Positions 32,458-41,490 of a DNA stretch of 64,000 nucleotides are shown piece after piece. Position 1 is the stretch's first letter, and every line of letters begins with the position of its first letter. The notes beneath the pieces are model-generated. The model worked only from the letters and a program-made list of their open reading frames with translations. It was not told the DNA's origin and made no database searches. Source of the stretch: Myxococcales bacterium (GTDB lineage Bacteria; Myxococcota_A; Polyangia; Polyangiales; JAFGIB01); the NCBI GenBank assembly GCA_029880325.1, contig JAOUOP010000001.1, forward strand, positions 186,001-250,000, in the 5' to 3' direction. Made by a program: the position numbers and the translations under genes.

Positions 32458-32928
32458 TCATTCAACTCGCAGGCGAAAGACGGGGTGGCGCGCCGCCACC
32501 GCTTCAAACTCGCCGATGTCGGCGTCCGCCTGTAGGCCAAAGTAGGTAGAGACCTCCGCCCGGTAGGCTCGCAGATAGACCTGCAAGATGGGGGCCCGTT
32601 CGTTCAGCGGTAGCGGTTCGACGCGGTAGCGCGTGATCCGCTTGCCACGGCGCAGCGAGATTTCTGGCGTGACCTCCACGTTGCGAACCCACTGGGTTCG
32701 GCCGCGAGGCGCAACCAGGTAGTGCTCGCCCTCGTGCACCAGAAGGTTTACGGGGGTGCGGTAGAGCTTGCCCGACCTGCGACCGCGTACCTCGAGCACG
32801 CGGTTGTGGGCGAAGCCTCCGCCCAGCGCGATCAGGCCACCAAAGGCGCGGTTGAGCACGCGCTCGAGCTTGTTGGGGGGGCGGAAGTGGGGCCTCGAAT
32901 CGGTCAGGGTCAGGGTCCGGGTCGTCAT
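32458..32928 (-). CDS. Deazaflavin (F420)-dependent nitroreductase-family protein
   Basis: About 156 residues from the ATG at 32928 (AAGGAAG upstream; an in-frame ATG 30 bases earlier is weaker). The DUF385/Ddn fold is clear: RVLEVRGRRSGKLYRTPVNL, 'GEHYLVAPRGRTQWVRNVEV' and 'ISLRRGKRITRYRVEPL'. Related enzymes reduce quinones or nitro groups with F420, or in some members use FMN or haem. Whether this organism makes F420 is not shown in the window. It is transcribed away from a LysR regulator gene 82 bases off, which likely controls it. Confidence 0.8.
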   Translation of the reverse strand: MTTRTLTLTDSRPHFRPPNKLERVLNRAFGGLIALGGGFAHNRVLEVRGRRSGKLYRTPVNLLVHEGEHYLVAPRGRTQWVRNVEVTPEISLRRGKRITRYRVEPLPLNERAPILQVYLRAYRAEVSTYFGLQADADIGEFEAVAARHPVFRLRVE

Positions 32929-33010
32929 CGTCGCTTCCTTTCTTTCGTTCTCTCGCAATCGCCAGGGGCCCGTTTCAGGCCCTGCACTGAATCTAGAGAG
33001 ACGAATACGA

Positions 33011-33976
33011 ATGCGCTATGACCACGAATGGATATCTGATAAACATTTTCGTATGCCACAAGCGGCGCAACCGGCCTGGGAGCACCTTCAGACGTTTGTT
33101 GCCGTGGCGCGCACGGGCTCGCTCACGGCGGCCGCCGAGCAGCTGGGCATCAGCCAGCCCACGGCAGGTCGCCACATGCGGGCGTTGGAGGAGGCGCTGG
33201 GCGTCGCGCTTTTCGTGCGCCACTCGCGCGGCCTGGAGCTCACCGAGGCCGGCGCGGCCCTGGCCACCGACGGCGCCGAGATCGAAAGCCGCATGCACGC
33301 GGCCTTCCGGCGTGGTGCCGGGCAGCCGGCCGACCTATCCGCCACCGTGCGCATCAGCGCCGCCGAACCCATCGGCGTGCACGCCATCGCGCCGACCCTG
33401 GCGAAGCTGCGCGACGAGCTGCCGGAGGTAACGCTCGAACTCGCCATCGACAACAGCCCGGCCAATCTCTCCCGGCGCGACGCCGACCTGGCCATCCGCA
33501 TGTTTCGCCCCAGCCAGCTCGACCTCGTGGCCACCCGCGTCGGCGAGGTCGAACTCGGCCTCTTCGCCAGCCAGGACTACCTGAAGCGCCACGGGGCTCC
33601 CGGCGGCGTCGATGCCCTCATCGAGGGCGGCGGCGGCCACACCTTCATCGGCATGGACCGCGATCCCGCCTGGCATCGCTTCATCGCCGAACTCGGCATC
33701 GCGGCCGAGCGCTTCGCCTACCGCAGCGACAACATCCTGGCCCAGATGCAGGCCGTGCGCGATGGCATCGGCATCGGCGTCATGCACGCGCCGCTGGCGG
33801 CCCGCTCAAAAGACCTGCGTTGGGTTCTGCCCGAGCTGCCCATCCCGCCGCTCGAGATCTGGCTGGTGATGCACCGTGAGTTGAGGGGGCACGCGGCGGT
33901 GAGTGCGGTGCGCGAGCGCCTGCTCGATGCCCTCAAGCGTTACGTGGCCACGCCGGGGCCCAAAGCCTATTGCTGA
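33011..33976 (+). CDS. LysR-family transcriptional regulator
   Basis: About 321 residues from the ATG at 33011; a second ATG at 33053 immediately before the helix-turn-helix is equally possible. Residues ~20-80 hold the winged HTH: HLQTFVAVARTGSLTAAAEQ, LGISQPTAGRHMRALEEALG and 'LFVRHSRGLELTEAG'. The rest is the periplasmic-binding-protein-like inducer domain. Members of this family often activate a divergent neighbour; here that is the deazaflavin-type reductase. The shared region has AT-rich, partly palindromic stretches (GATATCTGATAAACATTTTC) overlapping the proposed start. Its last 10 bases overlap the 3' end of the convergent pseudouridine synthase gene. Confidence 0.85.
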   Translation: MRYDHEWISDKHFRMPQAAQPAWEHLQTFVAVARTGSLTAAAEQLGISQPTAGRHMRALEEALGVALFVRHSRGLELTEAGAALATDGAEIESRMHAAFRRGAGQPADLSATVRISAAEPIGVHAIAPTLAKLRDELPEVTLELAIDNSPANLSRRDADLAIRMFRPSQLDLVATRVGEVELGLFASQDYLKRHGAPGGVDALIEGGGGHTFIGMDRDPAWHRFIAELGIAAERFAYRSDNILAQMQAVRDGIGIGVMHAPLAARSKDLRWVLPELPIPPLEIWLVMHRELRGHAAVSAVRERLLDALKRYVATPGPKAYC

Positions 33977-34722
33977 ACCATTCGACTCGAAGTTAGAAGT
34001 TTCGCAAGGGCTGTGCCGCCGAGCTGAAGCCAGAGCTGCTGAAAGTCGTCGGGGGGCAAAGCCTCGAGCAACAGGGGCCGGCCCTGGCCGAGGTCGAGCG
34101 AGAGGCGCGTGCAGTGCAGCATCGCACGGCGCGCCATCAGCACGCGGCCGTCTTCGAGCACCATGCGTTGGGGACCGCCGTAATGCCGATCGCCGAGCAG
34201 CGGCACGCCGGCATCGGCGCAGTGTACGCGCAGCTGGTGGGTGCGACCGGTCTCGGGCTCCAGCTGGAGCAAGGCCGCGGGCCCGGCACGGTCGAGCACG
34301 CGATAGCGCGTCGCGGCGTCTCGCACGCGCTCGTGATCGGGGCGCTCGTCGCGCACCACGCGACGGCGACGGCGGTCGGCCGGATCGATGCCGATGGCCG
34401 CCTCGAAGCGCCCAACTTCGAGTGAAGGCTCGCCCAGCGAAAGCCCCAGGTAGAGGCGCCCGTAGCGGCCATCGCGGCGCGCGGAAAGCAGCCGCTCGTT
34501 GCCCTTGCGCGTGCGCGCGAAGGTCACAAGACCGCTGACCTCGGCGTCGAGACGGGAGCTGGGGTGTAGCTGGGGGGCCTCGGGGTCGAGCTCGCGGGCC
34601 AGCTGCACCAGACACACGCCGCCAGCGGGCGCCGTGGTGGGCAGGCCGCTGGGCTTGTGCAAGACCAGCAGGTCGCGATCGCGATGCACGAGCGTCACGC
34701 GCTCGCGCCAGGACTCAACCAC
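33967..34722 (-). CDS. RluA-family pseudouridine synthase
   Basis: About 251 residues from a GTG at 34722 (VVESWRERVTLVHRDRD), which overlaps the stop of the upstream dikinase-like gene by 8 bases; an ATG at 34797 would add a non-conserved extension. The catalytic segment is HPSSRLDAEVSGLVTFAR, with the nucleophilic Asp in RLD; then GRYGRLYLGL and 'PETGRTHQLRVHCADAGVPL', LLGDRHYGG. No S4 RNA-binding domain is present. It modifies uridine in rRNA or tRNA; the site cannot be told. Confidence 0.85.
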   Translation of the reverse strand: MVESWRERVTLVHRDRDLLVLHKPSGLPTTAPAGGVCLVQLARELDPEAPQLHPSSRLDAEVSGLVTFARTRKGNERLLSARRDGRYGRLYLGLSLGEPSLEVGRFEAAIGIDPADRRRRRVVRDERPDHERVRDAATRYRVLDRAGPAALLQLEPETGRTHQLRVHCADAGVPLLGDRHYGGPQRMVLEDGRVLMARRAMLHCTRLSLDLGQGRPLLLEALPPDDFQQLWLQLGGTALAKLLTSSRMVQQ

Positions 34723-37399
34723 GGGACAGGACCTGCACCACGCCGCTGTCGCCATCGACGCGCAGCCGATCGCCGCTTTCGATGCGCCTGGTGGCACCGC
34801 TGACGTTCACGACCGCAGGCAGGCCGTACTCGCGGGCCACCACGCAGGCATGGGACAGGGGGCCGCCGCGCTCGGTGACCAGCGCTCCGGCCAGGACGAA
34901 GAGCGGCGCCCAGCCGACGTCCGCGCTCGGAACCACCAGCACCTCACCGGGTTCGAGCTTGGCCAGCTCGCCCACCGAACGCAGCACGCGCGCCTTTGCC
35001 TCCACCGCGCCCGGACCGGCCGCATGACCGCGCAGGGTCTCGTCCGCGTGATCCAGGGGCTCGCTCGACAGCGGCGGCGGATAACCCACGAAGGTATCGG
35101 GCGGATCGGGCAGACTGCGCTCGCGCTCGTACTGCCTACGCCGCAGGGCCACGCGCGAAAGCACGGCCGTGCGCTCCGAACGCAGCACGCCATGCAACTC
35201 GGGCAAGTTCAAAAAGAAGGCCGCGTCGGGCCCCACTTCGGGTTCGCGCACGCGAAGGCGTCGGGACACATCCAGAGCGATGATGCGAAAGAAACCGAGG
35301 ATGCGCACCACATGGGAACGCAGGCGCTCGCGCGTGCGCAGCGAGCGCCGCACCAGCGACAGCAGCGTCGAAAGCGCAGGGCGCAGCGGCGCCGGGTAGC
35401 TGGACAGGGCCTGGTCAGCCCCCTTGCGCAGCTCCAAGAGGCGCTGCTCGAGGCGCCGGGCGGGCTCGCTGCCCGCGTGTTTGACGTGCAAGCGCAGGGC
35501 GTCGATGAGCAGGCCGGGGTCTTCGCGCCAGCGCGGCTCGCTCAGCTCCGCCTCGCGGACCCCGCGGTGCCCGTGGCGCGAGAGGAAGGTGGCAAAAGCG
35601 TCGCGGGCGGCGCAGGCGCCCAGGCCCTCGATGGCCGTGAGAGCCTGCCGCCCCGAAAGCGCGCCCGCCTCGCTGCCCAGCAGCAGCTCGCGGGCGGCGA
35701 CGTCGCGCGCGAAGGCCTCGGCCACACTCAGAAGCTCGCGGCCCGGCAGCGCCGCCTCCACCTCCTCGATCGCCGACAGCAACGTCTGCAGCTCCCCGTC
35801 GGCGCGGGCTCCGGACAAAAGCCGCAGCGCCGCCCGCAGCGGCAGAAGTGCCGCCAATAGGCCGCCATAGTTGGTCAGCAGGATCGCGCCAGCCTCGTCG
35901 AGCAAGCGGCGCACGTCCGATAGCGTCTGATCGAGCGCGGCCGCCGGCAGGATGCGCAGGTCCAGGGCTTCGATGCGCGCCCGCTCCTCGCCGAAGCGCG
36001 TCTCGAAGGCCTGCAGGCGACTGGCGAGGCCCAGATTGGAACTGGCGAAGCGCGCGGCGATGGCGGGCAGGCGCAACAGATAGCCGGCCGAACCGCGGCG
36101 GGGCAGCGCGAGTTCCAGGCGTTCGACCTCGGCGCCCCCGCCCAGCGGCAGCACGCTCGTGGGCCGTACGCCCGGCACCTGCGAACCGATCTCCACCAGC
36201 TCGCTGAGATTCAAATAGATACGACCGCGGAAGCTGCCCACCAGGCGCGCCTCGCGCGGCACCTTGCAGCCCAGGGCCGCGAAGGCCTGGCGGAAGCCCA
36301 GCTCGCTGAAGTCCGACAGCACCGACCAGGTCAGCGGCGTGGCCACCCCGGGCAGGGCCTCGCCCACGTTGACGTTGGACCAGACGATGGAGCGCCCGTC
36401 GCGGGCGTGGGCTGTGGGACGGCGCGACGGGCGCGCGGCGTTGGTGGCGCCGAAACCCAGGCCCAGCGGCCGCGCCTGCAGGATGAAGAGCTCATCATCG
36501 ACGAAGGCGAACTCCACGTCGCGGGCGTCGCCGAAGTACTGCTCGATGCGGCGGCCCACCTCGATCAGACGTCCCAGGGCGTACTCGTCGAGGGCTTCCT
36601 TGCGTGCGAGTTCGGTGGGCACCGACTCGCTGCGCAGGCCGCCCTCGGGACCGAGCACGAGGCGGCGGGCCTTGTCGCCGAGCACGCGGTCACTGATCCA
36701 ACCGCTGACCTTGTCGACACAATAACTGTCGGGGGTCACGCTGCCATCGGTGACCGCCGTACCCAGACCGTAGCTGGCGCTGATCAGCATCTGGGCCGGA
36801 TCGCCGCTGAGGGGATTGACCGTCATCAGCACGCCAGCGCTGTCGGCCGGCACCATCGCCTGGATCACCAGCCCCATGGCGCCCACGCGCTCGGCTCCCA
36901 GCGCCTGCAGATAGGAAGCGACCCGGGGATGAAAAACGCTAGCCCAGCAGTGGCGCACGGCGTCGAAGAGCTGGGCCTCGTCGCGCACATCGAGCACGCT
37001 ATGGTGCAGACCCGCGGCTGAAACCGCATCCTGGTCTTCGGCGGTCGACGACGAGCGCACGGCCACCTCGTCTGCATCGGAGGCCCGCAGCGCGGCGAAG
37101 GCCTTGGACAGGGCCTGCTGCAGCTCGGCGTCTAGGGTGGCGGCGAGCACGCGTTTCTGGGCCTGGGCCAGGGCCTGCTCGTCGACGGGGCGTGCCGACA
37201 GAAGCTGCGCCGGCTGCAGATGTGACGGCAACACGCGCTCGAAGGTCTCGAGTGCGGCGCGGCTGGAGACCACATGGGCGGCAGGCACGGGAAAGCCCCC
37301 CTGCACCAGGGCCGCCAGCCCCACGGCCTTGCCCCCGAACTCCCGGGCACTGCGCGGCAGCAGACTGTCGAGCGATCGTACTAGCAACGGTGTCGACAT
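34715..37399 (-). CDS. PEP-synthase-type dikinase, rifampicin-phosphotransferase-like
   Basis: 894 residues from the ATG at 37399 (GAGGAG upstream). The N-terminal ATP-grasp half opens with 'EFGGKAVGLAALVQGGFPVP' and continues 'VRSSSTAEDQDAVSAAGLHH', 'VDSAGVLMTVNPLSGD'. The middle (~320-800) starts with WSNVNVGEALPGVATPLTWS, then is helical. The C-terminus is the swivelling phosphohistidine domain: TERGGPLSHACVVAREYGLP, with His in LSH. The PEP/pyruvate TIM barrel of true PEP synthase is absent. This three-part plan is that of rifampicin phosphotransferase and related ATP-dependent kinases, so the acceptor may be an antibiotic or another small molecule. It is not assigned as rph. Confidence 0.7.
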   Translation of the reverse strand: MSTPLLVRSLDSLLPRSAREFGGKAVGLAALVQGGFPVPAAHVVSSRAALETFERVLPSHLQPAQLLSARPVDEQALAQAQKRVLAATLDAELQQALSKAFAALRASDADEVAVRSSSTAEDQDAVSAAGLHHSVLDVRDEAQLFDAVRHCWASVFHPRVASYLQALGAERVGAMGLVIQAMVPADSAGVLMTVNPLSGDPAQMLISASYGLGTAVTDGSVTPDSYCVDKVSGWISDRVLGDKARRLVLGPEGGLRSESVPTELARKEALDEYALGRLIEVGRRIEQYFGDARDVEFAFVDDELFILQARPLGLGFGATNAARPSRRPTAHARDGRSIVWSNVNVGEALPGVATPLTWSVLSDFSELGFRQAFAALGCKVPREARLVGSFRGRIYLNLSELVEIGSQVPGVRPTSVLPLGGGAEVERLELALPRRGSAGYLLRLPAIAARFASSNLGLASRLQAFETRFGEERARIEALDLRILPAAALDQTLSDVRRLLDEAGAILLTNYGGLLAALLPLRAALRLLSGARADGELQTLLSAIEEVEAALPGRELLSVAEAFARDVAARELLLGSEAGALSGRQALTAIEGLGACAARDAFATFLSRHGHRGVREAELSEPRWREDPGLLIDALRLHVKHAGSEPARRLEQRLLELRKGADQALSSYPAPLRPALSTLLSLVRRSLRTRERLRSHVVRILGFFRIIALDVSRRLRVREPEVGPDAAFFLNLPELHGVLRSERTAVLSRVALRRRQYERERSLPDPPDTFVGYPPPLSSEPLDHADETLRGHAAGPGAVEAKARVLRSVGELAKLEPGEVLVVPSADVGWAPLFVLAGALVTERGGPLSHACVVAREYGLPAVVNVSGATRRIESGDRLRVDGDSGVVQVLSRG

Positions 37400-37760
37400 C
37401 GGCTCCTCGCTGGCACGGACGCGGCGGGCATGGGTGAAGCGCAAGCGTAGCGCCTCCTTGCCAGGCGGGGCCACAACGCAGCCGCCTGCGGTCGCGATTG
37501 GGAGCGTCCCGGGGCGCGGCCTTTGAGCACGGCGGCGATTTCGCCCAAAACCGCACCGCGGCTGGTGAGTTGCCGTCGCGAAATGGCTGTTGTCGAATTT
37601 GCGGGCCAGCCCCCGGAGCCGAGCGAAGCGGCGCGACCCGCGGAAAGGGGGAAAAGGGCGCGTGCCCTTTCCGGGATGGACACTAGTGAAATCGCTGCCG
37701 ATCCGGGGTAGAGATCGCCGCGCCAAGCCCCGGCGCGATTCCAACACGGACTCGGCCGGG
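37400..37760. other. Divergent intergenic region containing a dispersed repeat
   Basis: About 360 bases between the dikinase gene (minus) and purF (plus). No gene is supported; short frames here (for example from 37583) are remnants of the repeat. The distal half is copy A of the dispersed repeat, ending in a stem AAAGGGC/GCCCTTT about 90 bases before the purF start. No purine-type operator was recognised. Confidence 0.45.
37583..37674 (+). repeat. Dispersed repeat, copy A
   Basis: It shares with 52913-53030 (inverted) an initial ATGGCTGT, a GAGC-GAGCG-AGCGGCGCGACCCGCGG core, a G-rich run and a final hairpin AAAGGGCGCGTGCCCTTT. This copy is about 25 bases shorter, lacking a segment between the G-run and the hairpin. 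No transposase is attached. Confidence 0.65.
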
Positions 37761-39203
37761 ATGAGCGACAGGACACGAAAGATGCCAGGTTCGGAACGGG
37801 TAGTAGACGACGACCACTTTCACGATCAGTGCGGCATTTTCGGTGTGTATGGCTCGAGCGAGGCGGCCAACCTCACCTACCTCGGCCTACATGCATTGCA
37901 GCATCGCGGACAGGAGAGTGCCGGCATCGCCACCACCGACGGCGACCGGCTGCTGCTGCACCGCGAGTTGGGGCTGGTGCGGGACGTCTTCTCCGAGGCA
38001 ATCCTGGAGCGGCTGCCGGGCAACAAGTCCATCGGCCACGTGCGCTATTCCACCGAGGGCGAGACCCACGTCAAAAACGCGCAGCCGCTGGCGGTGGACT
38101 ACGAGCTGGGCTCCATCGCCGTCGCCCACAACGGCAACCTCACCAACTACGAAGAGCTGCGCACGCGATTGGAGGCCGACGGCTCGATCTTCCAGTCCAC
38201 CAACGACAGCGAAGTGCTGGTCCACCTGATCGCCCACTCCCGCCAGCCCACCGCCGTCGACCGCATCGCCGACGCCCTGCGCCAGGTGCGCGGGGCCTTC
38301 TCGCTGGTCTTCCTGACGCCCGAGCAGCTAATCGCCGTGCGCGATCCCCACGGCTTCCGCCCACTATCCATCGGCCGCACCAAAGGCGGCTACGTGCTTT
38401 CGTCCGAGCCACCGGCCTTCGACCTGATCGGCGCCGAATACATGCGCGACGTGGAAGCGGGCGAAATGGTGGTGATCAACGAATCGGGGCTGGAGAGCTT
38501 CTACCCCTTCGGCGAAGCCGAGCGACGCATGTGCATCTTCGAGTTCATCTACTTCGCGCGACCGGATGCATCGCTGGGCGGCATCAGCGTCTACGAAGCG
38601 CGCAAGCGGCTGGGCCGGGCGCTGGCCGACGAGGCCCCGGCCGAGGCCGATGTGGTCGTGCCCGTGCCCGACAGTGGCGTACCGGCAGCCCTGGGCTATG
38701 CGCAACGCGCGGGGCTGCCCTTTGAAGTGGGACTCATCCGCAGCCACTACGTGGGGCGTACCTTCATCGAGCCGCAGAGCTCGATCCGCCACTTCGGCGT
38801 GCGCCTGAAGCTCAATCCTGTGCGCGAAGCCCTCAGCGGCAAACGCGTGGTGGTAGTCGACGACTCGGTCGTGCGCGGCACCACCAGCCGCAAGATCGTC
38901 AAAATGCTGCGCGACGCTGGCGCGCGCGAAGTGCACATGCGCATCAGCGCCCCGCCCACGCGCTGGCCCTGCTTCTACGGCATCGACACACCCTCGCGCA
39001 GTGAGCTGATCGCCAGCAACCACAGCGAAGAAGAGATCGCCAAGTACATCACCTGCGACAGCATCGGTTACCTATCGATCGAAGGCACCCACACGGCGAT
39101 CTCGGGCGAAGGCTACTGCGACGCCTGCTTCAGCGGCGACTATCCCGTGCCCTTCACGAGCCGGACCCACCACCGGCGGCAGCTGGCGTTGATCGGGATG
39201 TGA
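37761..39203 (+). CDS. purF: Amidophosphoribosyltransferase
   Basis: About 480 residues; start ATG 37761 (37782 is an in-frame alternative). After a short propeptide comes the Ntn nucleophile Cys: [11 protein letters not shown]. The glutaminase half has '[16 protein letters not shown]' and [11 protein letters not shown]. The PRPP-binding half has [11 protein letters not shown] and [14 protein letters not shown]. The [4Fe-4S] cysteines of the Bacillus-type enzyme are present ([32 protein letters not shown]). It catalyses the first committed step of purine synthesis from PRPP and glutamine. No other pur gene is adjacent. Confidence 0.95.
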   Translation: MSDRTRKMPGSERVVDDDHFHDQCGIFGVYGSSEAANLTYLGLHALQHRGQESAGIATTDGDRLLLHRELGLVRDVFSEAILERLPGNKSIGHVRYSTEGETHVKNAQPLAVDYELGSIAVAHNGNLTNYEELRTRLEADGSIFQSTNDSEVLVHLIAHSRQPTAVDRIADALRQVRGAFSLVFLTPEQLIAVRDPHGFRPLSIGRTKGGYVLSSEPPAFDLIGAEYMRDVEAGEMVVINESGLESFYPFGEAERRMCIFEFIYFARPDASLGGISVYEARKRLGRALADEAPAEADVVVPVPDSGVPAALGYAQRAGLPFEVGLIRSHYVGRTFIEPQSSIRHFGVRLKLNPVREALSGKRVVVVDDSVVRGTTSRKIVKMLRDAGAREVHMRISAPPTRWPCFYGIDTPSRSELIASNHSEEEIAKYITCDSIGYLSIEGTHTAISGEGYCDACFSGDYPVPFTSRTHHRRQLALIGM

Positions 39204-39322
39204 GGAGCATGAGCGGAAGCACCCAGGGCCTGCTCAAATAGCTCCAGCTCCACCGACGGTGCGTCATCCCGCCCCGCGTCCGTCACATAGGGTCGGCGCA
39301 GCCGTCGCGCACCCCGAGCGCC

Positions 39323-40177
39323 CTACGCCGTCTCGATGGGGGTGTCGTCGCGGCCGCCCCACTCCGTCCAGCTGCCGTCGTAAACGACCGCGGCGTCCTG
39401 TCCCAGTTCGTACAGCGCCAGCGCGATGATGCAGGCGGTGACGCCACTGCCGCAGCTACACACGCTCCTGGCGCTGGCATCGACGTTGGCAGCCTCCAGC
39501 ACGCGGCCCAGCTCGGACTTGTCGCGCAGCTTTCCCTCCGCCGTCAGTAGCTCGGTGATGGGCAGGTTGCGCGCGCCCGGCATGCGACCGGGGCGCACAC
39601 CGGGCCGGGGCTCGGGCACGCGCATGTGGAACCGAGCGGCGGGGCGCGCGTCGAGAACCTGGATACTGCCCGCGTCGACCCACGCTCGCATCTGCGCCAG
39701 GTCCGCCACGAGCTGGGGCCGATAGCTCGCGCTGAATATACGCGCGTCGACTGTGACGCGGTCAGCGCTGAGAGGCAGCCCGGCCCCGCGCCACGCGGGC
39801 AGCCCTCCGTCCAGCACGCGGACGCGGTCGTGGCCGAAGACCCTGAACATCCACCACACCCGTGCGGCGCTGAACAGGCCGAGGGTGTCGTAGACCACGA
39901 CCTCTCGACCGCCATCGATGCCCAGGGCGGAGGCGGCGGCGGCGAAGGCCTCGGGCGTCGGCAGCATATGCGGCAGCTCGGTATTCGAGTCCGCGATGGC
40001 GTCGATATCGAAGCGCTGGGCACCGGCGATATGCGCCACGGCGAACTCGCGCTCGGCATCGCGGCCGCTGCTGGGCAAGTGCCAGGAGCCATCGAGCACG
40101 CGTATGGACTCGGGACGCTCGCGCAGGGCGTCGGCCAGGTACTGCACGGACACGATGCCAGGATTGGACTCGGTCAT
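39323..40177 (-). CDS. sseA: 3-mercaptopyruvate / thiosulfate sulfurtransferase
   Basis: 284 residues with two rhodanese domains. The N-terminal, inactive one carries 'REVVVYDTLGLFSAARVWWM' and RVLDGGLPAWRGAGLPL; the C-terminal one carries 'QVLDARPAARFHMRVPEPRP', 'RMPGARNLPI' and the active loop CSCGSGVTACI. The CG[S/T]GVTA loop, with a neutral instead of an Arg-rich tail, favours mercaptopyruvate as donor. It transfers sulfane sulfur to cyanide or thiols. Its start lies 47 bases from a 17-bp direct repeat phased at 20 bp. Confidence 0.88.
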   Translation of the reverse strand: MTESNPGIVSVQYLADALRERPESIRVLDGSWHLPSSGRDAEREFAVAHIAGAQRFDIDAIADSNTELPHMLPTPEAFAAAASALGIDGGREVVVYDTLGLFSAARVWWMFRVFGHDRVRVLDGGLPAWRGAGLPLSADRVTVDARIFSASYRPQLVADLAQMRAWVDAGSIQVLDARPAARFHMRVPEPRPGVRPGRMPGARNLPITELLTAEGKLRDKSELGRVLEAANVDASARSVCSCGSGVTACIIALALYELGQDAAVVYDGSWTEWGGRDDTPIETA

Positions 40178-40224
40178 GGGGGGAGTGTAGGCGATATGGG
40201 CTTCGCGCGTCGCGCCACCGGGCC

Positions 40225-40261
40225 GCCGCGGGAAAACGTCCGGCGCCGCGGGGAAACGTCC
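40225..40261. promoter_or_regulatory. Two 17-bp direct repeats phased at 20 bp, upstream of sseA
   Basis: GCCGCGGGAAAACGTCC at 40225-40241 and GCCGCGGGGAAACGTCC at 40245-40261 differ at one base. The 20-base period places both on the same face of the helix, as expected for a regulator binding as a dimer of dimers. The pair sits 48-84 bases upstream of the sseA start (minus strand) and between that gene and the 3' end of the APH-type kinase gene. The binding protein is unknown. Confidence 0.5.
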
Positions 40262-40288
40262 AGTAAGCTAGTTCGACGGCGTCTCCCG

Positions 40289-41353
40289 TCAGCTCCCAGC
40301 CCCCGCGCGCCGGAGCAACTCCTCGGCAGCAGCCACCCGGATGCCGCTGCTGCGCGTGATCAGGTCGTGAAAATACCCCACCGTGGGCAGGTATCTGGAA
40401 AGCGCCCGCCTGCGCTGCCGGGGGCGCGCAAATTGCGGCAACGCGGCCCTGGCTTCGTCGGAGAGCGGCTCTGCCGGCATGGCCAGCAGAAAACGCAGCA
40501 GGTTCGTGGCGCCCACCAGCGCTTCGAAGACGCCCAGGTCCTGGAGCTGCGCGCCGTGGCAACGCTCATATTCCGCCACCAGCATCGACGCCAGCGCCGC
40601 GCCACCGTGGGCGCCGAGGATGGCGCAGGCCATGGCGACGTCGAAGCGGGGATCGCCGACGTGTACGACGCTCCAGTCCAGTAGATGCAGTCGATCGTCG
40701 CCATCGACGATCACGTTGTTGGGATGGACGTCGTAGTGCACGATCGCCGGCCCCATCGCGTCTGCTGCCTCGATCCGCTTCTGCGCCCAGTCGACGACCG
40801 CAATCAGCTCGGTCTGTCCGAATCGCTCGAAGCCCTCGCGCATGGTCTGGAGCCGCGCCAGCAGCAGCGCCTTGGGATACTTCGATACCAGCGGCGGATC
40901 CGGCGCGTCGGCAAGGGGCTCGAAAGGCAGCGCATGCAGCGCGGCCATGTGCCGCCCGAGCCGCCCCAACCACGGGGCCCGCTCGAGCTGGTCGCTACAG
41001 TCCCGCATGACATCGGTCAGCAGGCGGCCCTCGACGTAGCCCAGGACCAACCACGGCAGGCCCCGGGGTCCCGCCGGAACCAGCGAAATCGGTGTCGGCG
41101 CACCAAAGCCGTGCGCAACCACGTGCTGTAATGCAGAAAGCTCCAGCCGGGCACGCGCCAGCCCTCGCTGACAGCTGCGCAACACAAGCGAATCGCGCTG
41201 CCCGTCGGCAAACACCACGTCCGCACGGTAGACGTAGCTCTCGCCACCGCCAGTCAGGGCCGAGATCGACTCCACCTCAGCGACCTTCCCCTCCGCCAAT
41301 GCGCGATGACAAAGGTCCGCCAGCTCCTCTTGCTCCACTGCCTGATGGTTCAT
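40289..41353 (-). CDS. APH-type phosphotransferase family protein
   Basis: 354 residues from the ATG at 41353 (GGAGA eight bases before it). The choline/aminoglycoside kinase fold shows 'GGGESYVYRADVVFADG', the catalytic loop HYDVHPNNVIVDG (family: H.D.H..N), and HLLDWSVVHVGDP where the family has D-W/F-E-x-x-x-x-G-d-p; the metal-binding Asp is present. Substrate unknown: acyl-CoA-dehydrogenase-linked, aminoglycoside and choline kinases share this plan. The gene is divergent from the HTH-NB-ARC-WD40 gene, with about 140 bases between the start codons. Confidence 0.75.
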   Translation of the reverse strand: MNHQAVEQEELADLCHRALAEGKVAEVESISALTGGGESYVYRADVVFADGQRDSLVLRSCQRGLARARLELSALQHVVAHGFGAPTPISLVPAGPRGLPWLVLGYVEGRLLTDVMRDCSDQLERAPWLGRLGRHMAALHALPFEPLADAPDPPLVSKYPKALLLARLQTMREGFERFGQTELIAVVDWAQKRIEAADAMGPAIVHYDVHPNNVIVDGDDRLHLLDWSVVHVGDPRFDVAMACAILGAHGGAALASMLVAEYERCHGAQLQDLGVFEALVGATNLLRFLLAMPAEPLSDEARAALPQFARPRQRRRALSRYLPTVGYFHDLITRSSGIRVAAAEELLRRAGAGS

Positions 41354-41490
41354 GATGCGTTCTCCAGCGTTGTGCCTCATGCCCCGCAGCGTATTGCGAA
41401 CGCGGAACCATCGGCAGTACAACGAGCGGTAGTCGAGCGGTCATTTCGGCGCGTGTGGGCACCGTAACCACCGTTCGAGAGAGGAAGCGG

